DNA from: Dehalococcoidia bacterium UBA2777
GTDB taxonomy: Bacteria; Chloroflexota; Dehalococcoidia; UBA2247; UBA2777
NCBI GenBank assembly: GCA_002352365.1
Contig: DEIJ01000077.1
Location: forward strand, 717-16,382
Direction of reading: 5' to 3'
DNA: 15,666 nucleotides
Shown: piece after piece, positions 1 through 7,565 of the stretch
Numbering within the stretch: position 1 is the stretch's first letter
Layout: the number at the start of each line of letters is the position of its first letter
Program-made: the position numbers and the translations under genes
The notes under the pieces: generated by a model
The model's input: only the letters and a program-made list of their open reading frames with translations
What the model was told of the DNA's origin: nothing
Databases searched by the model: none

Positions 1-48
1 TAGAGGCATCTCCCTCAGCCCTCTTTAATCTTTAAGGGGACAAAAAAG

Positions 49-219
49 TTAACCCCTTGAGCTTCTCATGCTCTTGCGCCTTTTGGTAGCTTCCTTCTTC
101 TTGTGCTTCACACTGGGCTTCTCATAGTACCCGCGGCGGCGAATTTCAGCGAGAATCCCATCCTGCTGCACCTTTTTATTGAAGCGGCGTAGAAGCTCCT
201 CAAAACTCATCTCTGGCAC
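49..219 (-). CDS. rpsU: 30S ribosomal protein bS21
   Basis: Small basic protein of about 56 residues, a component of the 30S ribosomal subunit. It shows the bS21 core FEELLRRFNKKVQQDGIL, then a run of Arg around RRRGYYEKPS and a Lys/Arg-rich tail (KHKKKEATKRRK), which are family hallmarks. I chose the GTG at 219-217 as start because AAGGAG (complement of 227-232) lies 7 bases upstream. The ATG at 210-208 would have a 16-base spacing. The GTG start gives a short N-terminal extension before the SFEELL motif, and bS21 from related bacteria often has one. It is transcribed on its own from a promoter at 273-301. Identity is firm; the exact start is inferred. Confidence 0.93.
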   Translation of the reverse strand: MPEMSFEELLRRFNKKVQQDGILAEIRRRGYYEKPSVKHKKKEATKRRKSMRSSRG

Positions 220-272
220 CCAACATCTCCTTGGAGTTTTTGCGCTATCCCTTAACCGAAGCTTAACAATCC

Positions 273-301
273 ATTTTACCTTTTAGAGAACGAGGTGTCA
301 A
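273..301 (-). promoter_or_regulatory. Sigma70-type promoter of rpsU
   Basis: Read on the minus strand, a perfect -35 box TTGACA (complement of 296-301) is followed by a 17-base spacer and a -10 box TAAAAT (complement of 273-278, 5 of 6 to consensus). Transcription would start near 267, leaving a leader of about 48 bases before the GTG start of rpsU. Confidence 0.75.
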
Positions 302-473
302 ACTGATGCAGTTGAAATTGCTTAGCCACGGTCTATTTTGTATCTGAGGCTCTACATGTCGGATATGAATAGGGGGGTTAACAAATAATCTCTTAGAGTA
401 AAAAACTATATATGGTCAAGTCCCAATTCTCCTGTAAAATTCCTAGCGTGAGACCCTCCAGTTGTTTATCTTC

Positions 474-746
474 CTATACAGCCACAAGCTCTTTGTCAGC
501 CCCTGGCACTTGCTTTGCGAAAGCCTGCCCTCTTAGGATCTCTAGCTCCCACCAGATGTCAGGTGTCATTTTCACTCCCTTCTATCTCTGAGATGCAGTT
601 ATCAGAGTCGCATACACCAGTTTCAGACAAGGCCCATCTTCAGGAAAGCGAGGAATGACCTTCGTCCTTCTCTTTCCTTCACCAAAGGTCCTCTCAAGAA
701 GGTTGGTTGTCCTGATGGCCTTCCAGTGCGCCAGGGGATAGGTAAG
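474..746 (-). pseudogene. IS256-family transposase, C-terminal fragment
   Basis: Minus-strand translation gives the highly typical IS256 segment AHWKAIRTTNLLERTFGE followed by a KRRTKVIPRFP block, which in this family carries the last catalytic Glu. The reading continues through an ASQR-stop-KGVKM motif. The stop (TAG, complement of 582-584) stands where intact relatives normally have Trp, so a TGG to TAG change is likely. The frame then stays open to a second stop at 474-476, the presumed natural end. Its 5' end breaks off near 741-746, where the neighbouring plus-strand fragment begins. Confidence 0.85.
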
Positions 747-1100
747 GAGAAGGAAGCGGTACCCTACGCTTATGGCATCCTGGAGAATGGGAGGGTGCTG
801 CTACACTTGTCCCTGGGAAGCAGTGAGTCCTATGATGAGTGGCTGAGTTTTCTGCATGACATGGTAGGCAGGGGTCTAGGCGAACCCTTGCTGGTAATCT
901 CAGACAAGAATAAAGGTCTCAAGCAGGCAGTGAGGGAAGTTTTCCCCCACGCATTTAAGCAACCGTGTGTCTAGCTCACAAGATGAGGAACATTCTATGC
1001 AAGGTGCCTAAGAGGATGCAGAGGGAAATGAAACAACTGGTACAACAAGTGTACTATGCCTCAAGCTATGAGGAGGGGCTAAGATTAGGGAGGGCTCTGA
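738..1100 (+). pseudogene. IS256-family transposase, central fragment (inverted)
   Basis: Plus-strand translation gives KEAVPYAYGILENGRVLLHL, then a SYDEWLSFLHDMVGRGL block and LLVISDKNKGLKQAVREVFP. This is the RNase-H-like core of IS256 transposases, including the second catalytic Asp (VISD). The frame breaks near 968-975; after it the reading HKMRNILCKVPKRMQREMKQ continues to about 1100 (EEGLRLGRAL). The piece with the first catalytic Asp is absent. Relative to the flanking N- and C-terminal fragments this segment points the opposite way, although it is exactly the part missing between them. It is either an in-place inversion or a piece of another copy. Confidence 0.82.
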
Positions 1101-1109
1101 CTGCAAATG

Positions 1110-1565
1110 GAAGGTGAGTCGGCTTACCCCACTCCTGGAGATCACATCCTCTCGCAAAGCTTCTGTGAACATGTCTTCTATATCACTGGTAGAAAGTCCC
1201 CTGACATACATCCCAGTGACCAATAGTCCCAGCAGATTTGAGTTGTCCTTCAATGCAGGAACTACACGGGAACAAAAGCGATTCTCATTTCCTCTCACTT
1301 GAGGTAAAGCTATCTCAAGGATGCCCTCGGCAGTTTTCACCTTCCCTGGTTCATAGCCATTGCGCCAACCTTTCTCTTTGCCACCTCCTCTCTCGTAGTA
1401 ACCTCTGCCCAGGAAATCTTCTATCTCCTGCTCCAATGCTACCTGAAGCATGTATCTCACTTCCATTCTGACAAAGCTATCCAGCGGGTAATTCTCCTCT
1501 TCTGCATCTACAAAGAACGCGTCTATCTCTTGCTTTATTCGCTTGCTTGGTGGTATCTTAGCCAT
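1110..1565 (-). pseudogene. IS256-family transposase, N-terminal fragment
   Basis: About 150 residues starting at the ATG at 1565-1563. The features typical of IS256-type transposase N-termini are a YMLQVALEQEIEDFLGRGYY block, the KGWRNGYEPGKVKT motif, the LEIALPQVRG strand, and LLVTGMYVRGLSTSDIEDMF followed by ISRSGVSRLT. Similarity ends at about 1110, after SRLT; the following residues are read from the back of the inverted central fragment. Its closest companion in the window is copy B at 2393-2801, which shares the same motifs but has drifted. Confidence 0.88.
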
Positions 1566-1692
1566 GGCGTAAGTTCCCCCCTTCGGGCCTTTCCAGCCCT
1601 TGTTGGTTTTTTCTAGAGGTATCTTACGCCACCTTTTTACAGGAAGTATAGGACATCACCGGAATTGCGCTAGTGTTCTTGAAAAAAGGGTC

Positions 1693-2244
1693 TCAACCCC
1701 CCAGTAGTAAAGCAGTCGCTAGAGATACAATCAGCATATATATGAGCCAGCCTACGATGCAAGTCGCAATGGCGCGGCCGGTAGAGAAATCCAGGGCTTG
1801 TCTAACGGCGATGATGCCCGCCACTAAAGACCATACAGAGGCACCAAAGGCGATAATGCCTCCTATAAAAGGAATAAAGGAGAAAAACCGCAGCGTTCCA
1901 GGGGAGTTTGAGAAACCTATTGTGCGAAGCAATTCCCCCCAGGTGGCTGATGTCTCTGGACCTTTAAATATGGTGGTCCCGAGGATATAAGCAAAGAATG
2001 ACCAGGCAAACCATCCGATTATTGAACCAACTAGCCCTATGAGTAGTCCCCACATAAACCATATTCCCCCCTTAGTAGCTAGCCCTGCTATGCCAGTGCC
2101 GATGCCAGTTGCCAAGCTGGCTACAGCTACAGCAACTAAGGCTTGCCCGTTGGCTGTGCTATCCGCTTCCACCTCTTCATAAAGGTTGATATCCAGCTTT
2201 GCGGCTCGAGTCATTCTGCTGACAAGAGAATGTGACGCTTCCAC
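1693..2244 (-). CDS. Yip1-family integral membrane protein
   Basis: A 183-residue membrane protein of the Yip1 type (assigned from general appearance). The soluble N-terminus of about 32 residues (RMTRAAKLDINLYEEVEAD) is followed by roughly four hydrophobic stretches: about 34-56, 61-90, 118-147 and 157-182. A polar loop with WGELLRTIGFSNSPG lies at about 102-115; a Gly-Ser-Pro turn before the third membrane segment is characteristic of the family. The start is GTG at 2244-2242, supported by a strong AAGGAGGT (complement of 2249-2256) 4 bases upstream. Bacterial Yip1 proteins have no firm role. The gene sits alone between two IS256 remnants, with copy A ending about 33 bases after its stop. 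The membrane character is certain and the family likely. Confidence 0.8.
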   Translation of the reverse strand: MEASHSLVSRMTRAAKLDINLYEEVEADSTANGQALVAVAVASLATGIGTGIAGLATKGGIWFMWGLLIGLVGSIIGWFAWSFFAYILGTTIFKGPETSATWGELLRTIGFSNSPGTLRFFSFIPFIGGIIAFGASVWSLVAGIIAVRQALDFSTGRAIATCIVGWLIYMLIVSLATALLLGG

Positions 2245-2344
2245 TTTTACCTCCTTTTGCCTTTCCTTCAGTATACCTGAATGCTGCGTAGTATCGCATT
2301 TTCAGGGCGACTACGTTAGTGCCTATGGCATGTCATCCGGCAAG

Positions 2345-2906
2345 GGTGAAGTCCCCGCATCTGTGTAAAAAGCCTGATGCAGAGGCCTCCAAAGCTTCCT
2401 GGAAAGCACGCGCTCCCCTAAGGCTTCCATAAACATGCCCTCTACGTCCCGGTAGAGAGCCCCCCCCACATACATCTCGGTGACTAGCCGTCCCAGAATG
2501 TCACCGCCCTCTCGGAACTGGGGGGCCAAACGGGAGCGGAAGGATTCCTCTGTAGCCCTTAGCTGGGGTAAGGCTATTTCCAGCTGTACCTCAGCAGTGT
2601 TCACTTTCCTGGGCTGATAACCATTGCGCCAGCCCCGCCGGCGGCGAGCACCTTGCCGGTAATACGCCCTGCCCAAGAAATGCTCCACTTCCTGCTCCGT
2701 GCTACCTGGAGCATATATCTTGCCCCTAACCTCACAAAGTTATCCAATGGATGCCCTAAGCTCTCTTGCTTTATGCGCTGACTTGGTGGTATCTTTACCG
2801 CGGCGTAGGAACCTCCTTTCCGGGCTTGTAAGCCCTTCGGTGTTTGTTATTTGGAGGTCTCTTATGCCTTTTATATTTGTTTTTACAGGAGATCTAGGAC
2901 ATTACC
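2345..2906 (-). mobile_element. Internally deleted IS256-family element, copy B
   Basis: About 560 bases with terminal inverted repeats like those of copy A. The right end reads inward GGTAATGTCC and then CTCCTGTAAAAA (complement of 2883-2906). The left end reads GGTGAAGTCC and then TGTGTAAAAA (2345-2371). About 14 of 23 core positions match between the ends. Only the transposase N-terminus is left, so roughly 0.8 kb of the interior is missing. No target-site duplication is visible. The right end lies inside a solute-binding-protein gene (remnant 2907-3124) and truncates it. Confidence 0.75.
2393..2801 (-). pseudogene. IS256-family transposase N-terminal fragment (copy B)
   Basis: Minus-strand reading gives KIPPSQRIKQE, DNFVR, YMLQVA, then after a frame break near 2700 EHFLGRAYYRQG, RRGWRNGYQPRKVNTAE, LEIALPQLRA and RLVTEMYVGG, ending in ERVLSRK at about 2393. 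The codon matching the start ATG of copy A is GCG here (complement of 2799-2801), so initiation is also lost. Beyond 2393 the reading leaves the family and runs into the left terminal repeat. It is a dead remnant. Confidence 0.82.
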
Positions 2907-3124
2907 TGACACCATTGATACCACCTTGTTCCTTGTTCATTTATGTGCCGCACGCAATCAAAACAGCCATAAGTATTAAGGGCAACCATGTTGCCAATCT
3001 TTACCACCCTCTCATCCGGTACTCCTAGCGCGGGCATCGACGATGAGATAAACAGTGCCAACATTAGGACAGATACAATCACTAATAATCCTAAGCCTTT
3101 CGCTCGCCTTAATAGCTTTGCCAT
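2907..3124 (-). pseudogene. Truncated type 1 solute-binding protein
   Basis: This is the first ~70 codons of a periplasmic ligand-binding protein like the two intact ones at 5887-7278 and 7566-8879. It has a charged N-terminus (MAKLLRRAKG), a hydrophobic signal core (LGLLVIVSVLMLALFISSS) and then DERVVKIGNMVALNTYG, matching the first mature strand of the neighbours (DKKVVKIGHRAVFTGG). The following HINEQG corresponds to their DRGGING motif. Two lesions are visible. A 7-base tandem duplication at 2925-2938 shifts the frame; removing one copy restores QGGINGVR. The end of IS256 copy B at 2906 cuts the gene off. The gene is not functional as a binding protein, although the signal peptide could still be translated. 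Confidence 0.8.
2925..2938. repeat. 7-bp tandem duplication causing a frameshift
   Basis: CTTGTTC occurs twice in a row (2925-2931 and 2932-2938). On the coding strand this is GAACAAG twice. With one copy the solute-binding-protein remnant reads INEQGGINGVR, matching its paralogues; with two copies the frame is lost. Confidence 0.85.
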
Positions 3125-3241
3125 TTTTTACCCCGTTTCATTTGGTAAGCTTTTCTGGTTCCCCTAGTTTATCTCGCTTATGTCATAAATACCCCCCCCA
3201 CCAAGTGGTGCCCTTGGCTAAAAAGGGACTAGTTTTAGCGG

Positions 3242-5758
3242 CTATTTAGCCCCTGGTGGCTTGCCGCCCGTCCTAAAATATAGAGGCTTAGCCATCCCCC
3301 TAGGAAGATTTGTGGGGAAGAATTTCACTAAGCCATATTCTTCGTCAAACTCCTTCCTGGTTACCAGTCTGCCACCAGGTAGCCTTTGCCTTTTAACCGT
3401 CATCCGTTCTATCTCCCAGCCACATTCTTCCCGCAGCATCTTAATCATGGCCATCTTGTATCTCTGAGGTAAGTCCAAATCGCTTCTCACCAGCAAATGC
3501 CAATCATCAGCATATTCACCAAATAGCCTTTTATGCTCTTCCATGAAGGTCTCTAAATTTGTTTGCCGCGAATCCCAAATCATGCTTGCCTTGTTTACCA
3601 GGTAAATGGCAGTAGTTAATGCCTCCTCCTTTGTCTCCACGGGAATAACCATGTGCTTTGGTAATGGTTCATGCAGTTTCTTTTCGCGCCCCTCGGCGAC
3701 TGCCATTACTAAATATGACCACCACTTCTCCCAATCCCATTTATTCCCCAACAGGTAGCGCTTGCAGTTGAAGGCAGAACTGGGGCCAATGATAACCGGC
3801 GAACCACCTCTGGCCCAAGCTGCTATCATAGCCTGCATCCTGTTGGGGAGAGAGCCCCAAACGATCAGAGCTGGTGCGACGATATTGTGGTGCACATCGG
3901 CTGTAGGGGCATAGTTAGCGTAGCAGGAGATGCTTGAGCCAATCCGAGCCCACTTCATTGCTTGGTCCAGGAGATGAACGCAAGCGGAACATCCTCCCGC
4001 ATTTATTATGTTTCTTGCCGTTGCCCCTCCGCCATATCTCTCAAAGAGGTAGCCTCCTTTTTCCTTATCGAATTGCCGAGCCACTTCGCCAGCGGCACAG
4101 CCAGCGACAGCCACAGAACAGTTACGAGAAACCAGCTCATTGGCGATCCAGCCGATATCCTCCACAGTTTTAGCATCACCGCAACCCAGGATGTGAAATC
4201 CTCCGGGGGCATTAGAGATCATGCCCCAAGCTGCTCCAGTTACCTCTGTCCTAGCGGCTGGGCCCCTTCCCGCTCTCATCACAAACTTATCCTCTGCTGC
4301 TCGCTTCCCTTGGGCGGCTATGATCAGATCAAGTATCCTGATGTTCTCCGGACAAACCTCAGCACACTTGCCACAAAGATAACACCCTTTCTCTACTTCG
4401 CTTAATGCCCCTAATCCCTCTTTCTCAACTTTCCTTATCCCTCGACCTATCATCAGACCGTTGGGACAAATATTGAAACAAAGATCACAGTCTTGTCGAC
4501 ACTTCTTCGCCTCCGCCTTGGCCTTGTCTTCAGAGAGAAGATATTCACTTGAGGGCTTTCGCTTTATCTCCTGGGCTGCCTTAACCGCTGCCTCACCGGC
4601 CTTCTCACAATCTCTAATCCACGCCCCAGGTGCTCCAGCTACCAGATCCTCAACTATCTTATCTACAGGATCATCTGTCCGATCGGGTAAGCCTACATTG
4701 CTCTCTTTGCTTATCCAGATGAGTCGGCTGTCTACACTCCTAGCATCCGACAGGATATCGAAGCTTATACAGGAGCTGCTGCCTACAATGACATCAGCAA
4801 AGCCGCTTCTTATCGTCTTGCTTGCTTTGACCATCCCAGTAATGACACGACACCTATCATAAAATCGAGCTATATCATCACCAGCCGGGCCTATGCCACA
4901 GATCTCTATCTCTTGAGTCAGCCCGTCCTGCTTGAGACAGTTCACTGCCACCCAGCCGGGGAGGAAATTATCCCCCACAAAGGCAATCACCGGCTTGCCA
5001 GCCTCTAAGCTGGCCAGGCCGCCGTTTACCATCCAAGGGTAATCATCCAGTTTATTTATATCAAAGTTGGAGGCATTAGATAAGCCAAAGCAATTCATCT
5101 TCACTAACTCAGCTACATCCTGGACCACCAACAACATTGAACCAGCATGGAAGGCCATCTCCTCGAAATCAGCTATACCACCCGTGCCTATTTGGCTTGC
5201 CAAAACGAGCTTATGGAGTTGCTCCTCGGCATAACAGAGCGCTCTATCTAGTGTGCCGAGGTCTTTCTCAAACATACCAGTAAGTAGACGAATATGGCAT
5301 GTGTCACCTTTATCCTGAAGCATGCCCCAGGTGATGGGTTTTTCCTTGCCGAACACTTTGATAGCATAGTTTACTAGCTCGCGAGTATCCATCATTTGGC
5401 TGAGGCAGCCTGTGCACACCATGCGCAGGTTTAGCTTGGCTTGATAAGGCTCAAATTCCAGACCACATTTACCCTTCTTCTCCCCTAAATTGCAAGGCCC
5501 CATGTGGCAATCATGGCAGATCTCCTGGGGATTGGTATATAGAGGGGGGTACTGACTTGTTAAGTAGCTATCCCACTCCGCTATATCGCCAGCATCGGGG
5601 AAGGGAAACAGCCTTTCATCGAACTGAATATAATGGTTCTCCTTCCAGTCTTCCTCTATTGCCTCGGCCACAATATCCTCTACCCCACGGATATCACGAA
5701 CCACTGTGCCAATATCAACTTCTGAACGACCAAGCTTAACGGTTCTCTTTTTCTCCAT
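3242..5758 (-). CDS. CdhA-like protein (CO dehydrogenase alpha-subunit paralogue) with altered C-cluster site
   Basis: An 838-residue Fe-S protein of the CODH/hybrid-cluster superfamily, closest in layout to the alpha subunit (CdhA) of archaeal acetyl-CoA decarbonylase/synthase. Seen in order: Cys81-x2-Cys84-x4-Cys89-x8-Cys98 (B-cluster type), LEAGKPVIAFVGDN (252-264), EICGIG (285-290), IRSGFADVIV (316-325), Cys330, then a two-[4Fe-4S] ferredoxin insert (Cys420/424/427/431 and Cys459/462/465/469), AGCAA with Cys554, and GGC with Cys590. CdhA normally has GHN where this protein has GDN (Asp263), and CGICC where it has CGIGP (290-291), so the C-cluster His and one Cys ligand are gone. No Cys lies between 613 and 664, where another ligand is expected. 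ATG start with GGGGGAG 5 bases upstream. Family membership is firm; ordinary CO oxidation is unlikely and the true reaction is unknown. Confidence 0.85.
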   Translation of the reverse strand: MEKKRTVKLGRSEVDIGTVVRDIRGVEDIVAEAIEEDWKENHYIQFDERLFPFPDAGDIAEWDSYLTSQYPPLYTNPQEICHDCHMGPCNLGEKKGKCGLEFEPYQAKLNLRMVCTGCLSQMMDTRELVNYAIKVFGKEKPITWGMLQDKGDTCHIRLLTGMFEKDLGTLDRALCYAEEQLHKLVLASQIGTGGIADFEEMAFHAGSMLLVVQDVAELVKMNCFGLSNASNFDINKLDDYPWMVNGGLASLEAGKPVIAFVGDNFLPGWVAVNCLKQDGLTQEIEICGIGPAGDDIARFYDRCRVITGMVKASKTIRSGFADVIVGSSSCISFDILSDARSVDSRLIWISKESNVGLPDRTDDPVDKIVEDLVAGAPGAWIRDCEKAGEAAVKAAQEIKRKPSSEYLLSEDKAKAEAKKCRQDCDLCFNICPNGLMIGRGIRKVEKEGLGALSEVEKGCYLCGKCAEVCPENIRILDLIIAAQGKRAAEDKFVMRAGRGPAARTEVTGAAWGMISNAPGGFHILGCGDAKTVEDIGWIANELVSRNCSVAVAGCAAGEVARQFDKEKGGYLFERYGGGATARNIINAGGCSACVHLLDQAMKWARIGSSISCYANYAPTADVHHNIVAPALIVWGSLPNRMQAMIAAWARGGSPVIIGPSSAFNCKRYLLGNKWDWEKWWSYLVMAVAEGREKKLHEPLPKHMVIPVETKEEALTTAIYLVNKASMIWDSRQTNLETFMEEHKRLFGEYADDWHLLVRSDLDLPQRYKMAMIKMLREECGWEIERMTVKRQRLPGGRLVTRKEFDEEYGLVKFFPTNLPRGMAKPLYFRTGGKPPGAK

Positions 5759-5886
5759 ATATCTCCCCCTTTTTCCTCCAATTTAAAAAATAGAATTTAC
5801 GCACCTTAACGACCTAAGCTATCACAATGTCACACCCAGCCGGACCGCAATATCAAGATGCTCAACACTTTAGGAAATATCGACGC

Positions 5887-7278
5887 CTAGCGGCGATTTA
5901 TAGGCCGCCGGAGACCAGCCCCCTTAGCTGATCTCATTTTGACTCGGTGGACAGTGCTATTCGACACCCCTTCTTGGAACTCGCGGCCAATCAGATATGA
6001 CGCGTCCATGTAGTCGGCTATTGGCACCAGCACGCCATTCTGTGCTTGCGCAAGCTGCAAGGCATGAATAAAGCATGGGTATTCTCCGCTCATCGTAAGC
6101 GGTAATGTAAGCCCGCCCGTGTCCAAGTCTCTAATTCCAGTCTCAAGAGCGCGCCGAACTGCCTTCCCAGTCAGATTTTCAAGACCGACCTGCTCTATAG
6201 CTACCCTAATAGCTTCGGCTGCTACTATAGCAGTAACCCAAGCAAGTACATATGCTCCACCATAGTATTCGGGCCCATAGGGATGATACCTTCTACAGAC
6301 TTCGGCCATAGACCTTACTCCCTCTAACTCTATCTCTGTACCGCGTGCACAAACCTCCAGTGAATACCACCCCTCGAGTGCCTTTTCGCCTATAACCCGT
6401 ATAGTCGGCCCTGCTAGGCTCAATGTCGCGGCCAACAGCCCTATTCCTTTGCCTCGGATATCCAACCTGTGCGCGTCCTTTACCGCTGTTACCATAACAG
6501 ATGCATAACACTGGCAGAGTATCCAATCTGCCCCTTTCCTAGCCAAGCGAAGCCACTCCACAGAAGTATCAATAGTAGGGATAGGTACCACCTCGTAGCC
6601 AACAAACTCGCTCCCACCAAGCCTGTCACTTGCTTTGACACCGTCAAGGTAATTCCACCCGGGCGTGACATCCATAATTATCACCCCAATTCTGGGAAGG
6701 CGAGCCTCGGCCCAAAGATACTTCTTGATAGCCTCTATCGAAGTATAGGACATGTCACCCCAGCTCGGAAGTGCCATGAAGACCCAAGGCGGTTTGCCAA
6801 ATGTGGTGGGCATATGCGCATTAACCCCTAGGCCAGGTATCTCATCCTTCTCAAAGCGCGGCATTAGCATTGCCATACATGAACCTTCGTTCTCCAGGTA
6901 TAACACTGCACCCGCTGCCTGAGCCCTTTTGTAAGCCGTAAAAGTCCTGCCCGGCAACTCCTGCGTTTCTGACCAGCAAACTTCTAACCGTGTGCCGTTA
7001 ATGCCACCTCGCTCATTCAAGTATTTGAAGTAGTCTAGCAGTGCAGTGCCCACGGGGAGATACGTGTCTGCGAGTGGTCCGGTAAACCCCGCCGACAATC
7101 CTACCACTACTTGCTCATCTGGCTCGGCCTCACAGACTGGAATAGCAGCTGTAAGTAATAGTGCCAGACACAGCCCCACAGCTACAAGACCCAGCTCAAT
7201 CTTCTTCCATCGTTTCTGCAATTTTCCCACCTCCATATTAGTTTTGGCGATTCCTCGAACTTTTTCATTGTTTTTCAT
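5887..7278 (-). CDS. Type 1 periplasmic solute-binding protein (branched-chain amino acid / amide type)
   Basis: A 463-residue exported ligand-binding protein of the LivJ-like class, which delivers small molecules to an ABC permease. A charged N-terminus of about 29 residues leads to a signal core (GLVAVGLCLALLLTAAIPV, 30-48) and a probable signal-peptidase site after VCEA (51). The mature part begins EQVVVGLSAGFTGPLAD, followed by YLNERGGINGTRLEV and FVGYEVVPI, family signatures of the two-lobed fold. The start at 7278 has GGAGAGGAGG a short distance upstream, located inside the small ORF 7265-7486, whose end overlaps this start by 14 bases (translational coupling). It is a paralogue of 7566-8879. 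No permease or ATPase gene is in the window. The ligand is unknown, and the C-terminal RSAKGAGLRRPINRR tail is unusually basic. Confidence 0.85.
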   Translation of the reverse strand: MKNNEKVRGIAKTNMEVGKLQKRWKKIELGLVAVGLCLALLLTAAIPVCEAEPDEQVVVGLSAGFTGPLADTYLPVGTALLDYFKYLNERGGINGTRLEVCWSETQELPGRTFTAYKRAQAAGAVLYLENEGSCMAMLMPRFEKDEIPGLGVNAHMPTTFGKPPWVFMALPSWGDMSYTSIEAIKKYLWAEARLPRIGVIIMDVTPGWNYLDGVKASDRLGGSEFVGYEVVPIPTIDTSVEWLRLARKGADWILCQCYASVMVTAVKDAHRLDIRGKGIGLLAATLSLAGPTIRVIGEKALEGWYSLEVCARGTEIELEGVRSMAEVCRRYHPYGPEYYGGAYVLAWVTAIVAAEAIRVAIEQVGLENLTGKAVRRALETGIRDLDTGGLTLPLTMSGEYPCFIHALQLAQAQNGVLVPIADYMDASYLIGREFQEGVSNSTVHRVKMRSAKGAGLRRPINRR

Positions 7279-7486
7279 CGCCAGATACCTCCTCTCCGCG
7301 ATTTTTTGGCTTTTGTCCTCTTACCTTGTTCATCTTATACTCCCAGCACTCGCCAAACCAGGCGATGAACTGCTCCTCCTGAAACTCGATGGCTGTTTCT
7401 CCTACGAGCCTGAGCACCTCTACCTGATCCACAACCTGTCTATGCGAAGGGAGCTTAACCATTACCCTTGTCCCCGGCGCAATCAT
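7265..7486 (-). CDS. Small hypothetical protein coupled to the downstream binding protein
   Basis: A 73-residue ORF between the two solute-binding-protein genes, same strand. Its ATG (7486-7484) has AAGGAA about 4 bases upstream. Its last 14 bases overlap the start of the 5887-7278 gene, and the ribosome site of that gene lies inside it. The first two thirds look folded (GTRVMVKLPSHRQVVDQVEV, then a VGETAIEF strand and an IAWFGECWEY segment) and the tail is charged (KNRGEEVSGDEKQ). There is no signal peptide or membrane segment. I do not recognise a family. It could be a leader-like coupling ORF or a real small protein. Confidence 0.5.
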   Translation of the reverse strand: MIAPGTRVMVKLPSHRQVVDQVEVLRLVGETAIEFQEEQFIAWFGECWEYKMNKVRGQKPKNRGEEVSGDEKQ

Positions 7487-7565
7487 ATATTCCTTCTTAA
7501 CTTAACCTGGTCTGTATTCCACAGAATCCCATGCCCCGGGGAAAAGTCAACCGAAGTTATACTAC

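Larger units (their letters stand above)
414..1660 (-). mobile_element. Decayed IS256-family insertion sequence, copy A
   Basis: An element of about 1.25 kb bounded by imperfect terminal inverted repeats. The left end (from 414, reading inward GGTCAAGTCC and then CTCCTGTAAAA) and the right end (from 1660, reading inward GGTGATGTCC and then TTCCTGTAAAA) match at about 16 of 22 core positions (418-439 against 1635-1656). Inside are three pieces of a Mutator/IS256 transposase: N-terminal (1110-1565, minus), middle (about 738-1100, plus) and C-terminal (474-746, minus). The middle piece runs opposite to the other two, so the element cannot encode a working transposase. No target-site duplication is visible (ctatatat left, ggaattgc right), which fits later rearrangement. 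Confidence 0.85.

Noticed and set aside
33..57. AAGGGG / CCCCTT hairpin at the end of rpsU as a terminator
   Set aside because: The stem includes the stop codon region, the loop is long and no T-run follows on the minus strand.
404..1668. Target-site duplication around IS256 copy A
   Set aside because: The flanking 8-mers (ctatatat and ggaattgc) do not match; the same holds for copy B.
3962..4405. A 147-residue plus-strand ORF opposite the CdhA-like gene
   Set aside because: It lies wholly antisense to a clear Fe-S protein gene, has no recognisable motif and no ribosome-binding site; other antisense ORFs over 3242-8879 and 12225-15604 are shadows for the same reason.
3242..5758. Calling this gene a functional nickel CO dehydrogenase (cdhA)
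   Set aside because: The C-cluster His and at least one, probably two, of its Cys ligands are not seen at the expected motifs, so the enzymatic name would mislead; family membership only is claimed.
7120..7200. Lipobox in the solute-binding proteins
   Set aside because: The only Cys near the signal end sits in AIPVCEAE, which lacks the Leu-x-(Gly/Ala)-Cys pattern; ordinary signal-peptidase cleavage after VCEA fits better.
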